From: Rhytidiadelphus loreus
Taxonomy: Eukaryota > Streptophyta > Bryopsida > Hypnales > Hylocomiaceae
Reading direction: 5' to 3'
Assembly (NCBI GenBank): GCA_947034895.1
Contig: OX344762.1
Location: 80,904,981 to 80,968,980 of the forward strand
Length of the DNA stretch: 64,000 nucleotides
Below the pieces are notes generated by a model that ran no database searches, was not told the origin of the DNA, and worked only from the letters and a program-made list of their open reading frames with translations. Made by a program: the position numbers and the translations under genes. Below are positions 62,079 to 64,000 of this stretch, one piece after another. Numbering within the stretch: the stretch's first letter is position 1; each line of letters starts with the position of its first letter.

Positions 62079-64000
62079 ATGTCGCAGAAAAAGAGGTTGA
62101 GCAGCAGCAGCAGCAGTGGAGGAGGCAGCGGGGGCATATCACCGAATATGATATCAGCTACGAAGAAACCTAAGGGTCAATCGATACTTGATCAGTTTGA
62201 GAAGAATGGGAAGGTAGGGATGGTTGTGGAGGAAAACAACGCCGACATGATGTTCGTGGAGGGGGTGGAGGATCATCTGGCGTCGACTGGCTCGTATCCT
62301 GCGGGGCCGGCGTCGGCTGTGACCTTGAGTCACAGTCCTGGGATTGGGACGACAGCGAACTTATCGCGGAAGAAAGCCACGCCACCGCAGCCTGTGAAGA
62401 AATTGGTCATCAAGCCCTTTAAAGGTACTTCAGCTTAGGAGCTGTTACTTTTTGTTGCTTGTTTTGGAGCATCCCGCCTCCCCCCCCTTTACAATGGTCT
62501 TTAGGGGCTGAATTCTTCATGTTGTTCGCTGATGAAGATAGCTGGACAATTTAATAATCTAGTATCTTGTGCATTGCTTCTTCGTGACATGAGATTAATT
62601 GATATTAATTACGGTTCCTTTCAATCAGGAGATGTGTTCTTAGGGTTGTCGATTGCGAACGAGCTTTTTCAAGTGATTATGAGGTGGTTGTGCGATCTTT
62701 AAATTTAGGAATGTAGTGCATTTCTTGTCTTATGGTGATGGGGTATGTTATCACGATATATGGGATTCGGTGAATTATTATGCTCTTTCCTGGGGGATGG
62801 ATCGCATCCTGCCTGAAGGGCTTCGTTGCGGATGTTTCCCATCTCCAGAAATTCTGTAGCAGCAAACTTAAGGTGTTTTTCCATAAGTTTTTTGGTCTTG
62901 AATGTCAAGACACACCTGTTGCCCAATTCCTTTCGTCTACGCAGCTGTCCTACACTTCTTTACTCTTTCACAGCGGGCGAATGGTGCCGCTTTGAGCTAT
63001 ATCTGTTGCTGCCAGCCTTCGGCCTACGCCATTGTTCATGTTTAAATAGCAATTAGTCAATTATACTGGTCTTCCTCTATTTTTTCTCATCAGAGTTACA
63101 TATTCTATTCACGGAATATTGCTTTCCTTGTTAATTGCCCAGAGTATACGGTGTGTGTTCTGATATCAAGTGGAGTTTCTGATGTGTGTCCTGTCTCTTA
63201 TGTAGATAAACCAAAGCTACCTAATAATTTTGAGGAGCTGACGTGGGCCAAGATCAAGGAAGCTGTAACTGCTATTCACCTAAAGAAACCAGTGAATTGC
63301 AGTTTGGAAGAGCTGTATCGGGCTGTGGAGGACCTTTGCCTTCACAAGATGGCAGGGAATTTGTACAGAAGATTGCAGCAGGAATGTGAAAGTCACATCT
63401 CAGCCAAGCTGAAAGATCTTTTGGGGCGCAGTCCTGACGCTGTGGTGTTTCTGTCTCATGTGGAAACTTGCTGGCAAGACCATTGCGACCAAATGCTTGT
63501 TATCCGCAGCATTGCGCTCTATCTGGATCGTACCTATGTTATTCAAAACTCAGGTGTTCGCTCTTTATGGGATATGGGTTTGCAGCTTTTCCGCAAGCAC
63601 CTTTCAGCTTGTCCAGAAGTCGAGTCTAAGACTGTCTCTGGTCTTCTCAGGCTAATCGAGAAGGAGAGGTGAGATTCTGTGATAGTCTTTGATGTGATTG
63701 TTGTTATTTGTATTATTAGAAGCCAGGCATGACCAGTAGCTTGAATGTAGTGACTTTAAAGTGTGTTCTCTGGTTAATACTTGTGATTCTTCAGGATATT
63801 TTCTGAAAAGTCTCTTGCTTCTTGCTGTGAAAAAGATTTGGAGTGTTCACTTATGCCCGTGTATCCTTGCATGCAGGATGGGAGAGACTGTGGATCGGAG
63901 TTTACTGAAACATTTGCTGCGCATGTTTAGTGCTCTTGGTATTTATTCTGAGAGTTTCGAGAGGCAGTTCCTAGATTGCACTGCTGACTTCTATGCAGCT
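62079..64000 (+). CDS. CUL4: CULLIN4, N-terminal part (first 3 exons; continues beyond window)
   Basis: Exons are 62,079-62,424, 63,206-63,668 and 63,877 onward (open to the window end), with GT-AG introns of 781 and 208 bp; 311 codons are visible. CUL4 is the scaffold of nuclear CRL4 (DDB1-DCAF) ubiquitin ligases, acting in light signalling, DNA repair and chromatin control in plants. Start: ATG opening MSQKKR, like the MSLPTKR start of Arabidopsis CUL4, although the frame is open upstream. Residues 1-115 form the variable N-terminal extension: a Ser run encoded by (AGC)n near 62,101, then NLSRKKATPPQPVKKLVIK, which is nearly the Arabidopsis sequence. From about 116 the cullin N-terminal repeats begin (LPNNFEELTWAKIKEAV, CLHKMAGNLYRRLQQECE, CWQDHCDQMLVIRSIALYLD, VRSLWDMGLQLFRKHL), the region that binds DDB1. 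The C-terminal RBX1-binding and neddylation part is outside the window. Confidence 0.95.

Overview
This window is nuclear DNA of a land plant. Three genes have split plant-type coding regions with GT-AG introns (a KOBITO1-type glycosyltransferase, a PHO88/SND3 ER protein and a bromodomain protein), the 5' part of CULLIN4 lies at the right edge, and a short run of the plant telomere motif TTTAGGG is present. The KOBITO1 and CUL4 proteins are clearly plant-like but diverged from Arabidopsis. Together with the AT-rich intergenic DNA and short introns, this fits a bryophyte-type genome (for example a moss). That placement is inference, because no species marker is visible.

Layout. 1-39,686 is repeat-dominated. 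It contains two diverged copies of one large unit (1-15,985 and 24,657-39,686), each carrying different later insertions, so each copy supplies the 'empty site' for insertions in the other. Copy 1 holds a 922-bp TTAA-flanked element, a 2.3-kb insertion with a 162-codon ORF, and a roughly 7.4-kb tandem array of a 694-bp monomer with higher-order (dimer) structure. Copy 2 holds a 960-bp TTAA-type element and an 8,026-bp DNA transposon (27,813-35,838) with an 8-bp target duplication and a giant transposase frame. 15,986-24,656 between the copies holds a second 920-bp TTAA element and otherwise unrecognised sequence.

40,317-64,000 is the gene-bearing half: PHO88-like (minus, 5 exons, 223 aa), KOBITO1-like (minus, 10 exons, 525 aa), a bromodomain protein (minus, 9 exons, 627 aa) and CUL4 (plus, first 3 exons, running off the window). 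The exon joins were worked out by hand from splice sites, reading phase and protein similarity. Intergenic gaps here carry two small inverted-repeat elements, a 408-bp element with a near-perfect 22-bp terminal repeat and a 217-bp foldback element with an ATAC duplication.

The genes are not functionally linked as an operon would be; they are ordinary housekeeping or developmental genes. The most unusual content is the 8-kb transposon: 8-bp TSD, CTCGGRGGGG termini, subterminal AAAAATAGGGT repeats, a roughly 1,485-codon transposase frame with zinc-finger and AT-hook DNA-binding modules and a candidate D-D-E triad, a second ORF downstream, and one in-frame amber codon in each ORF. The second notable item is a higher-order satellite array that appears to have grown from an internal segment of the large repeat unit.
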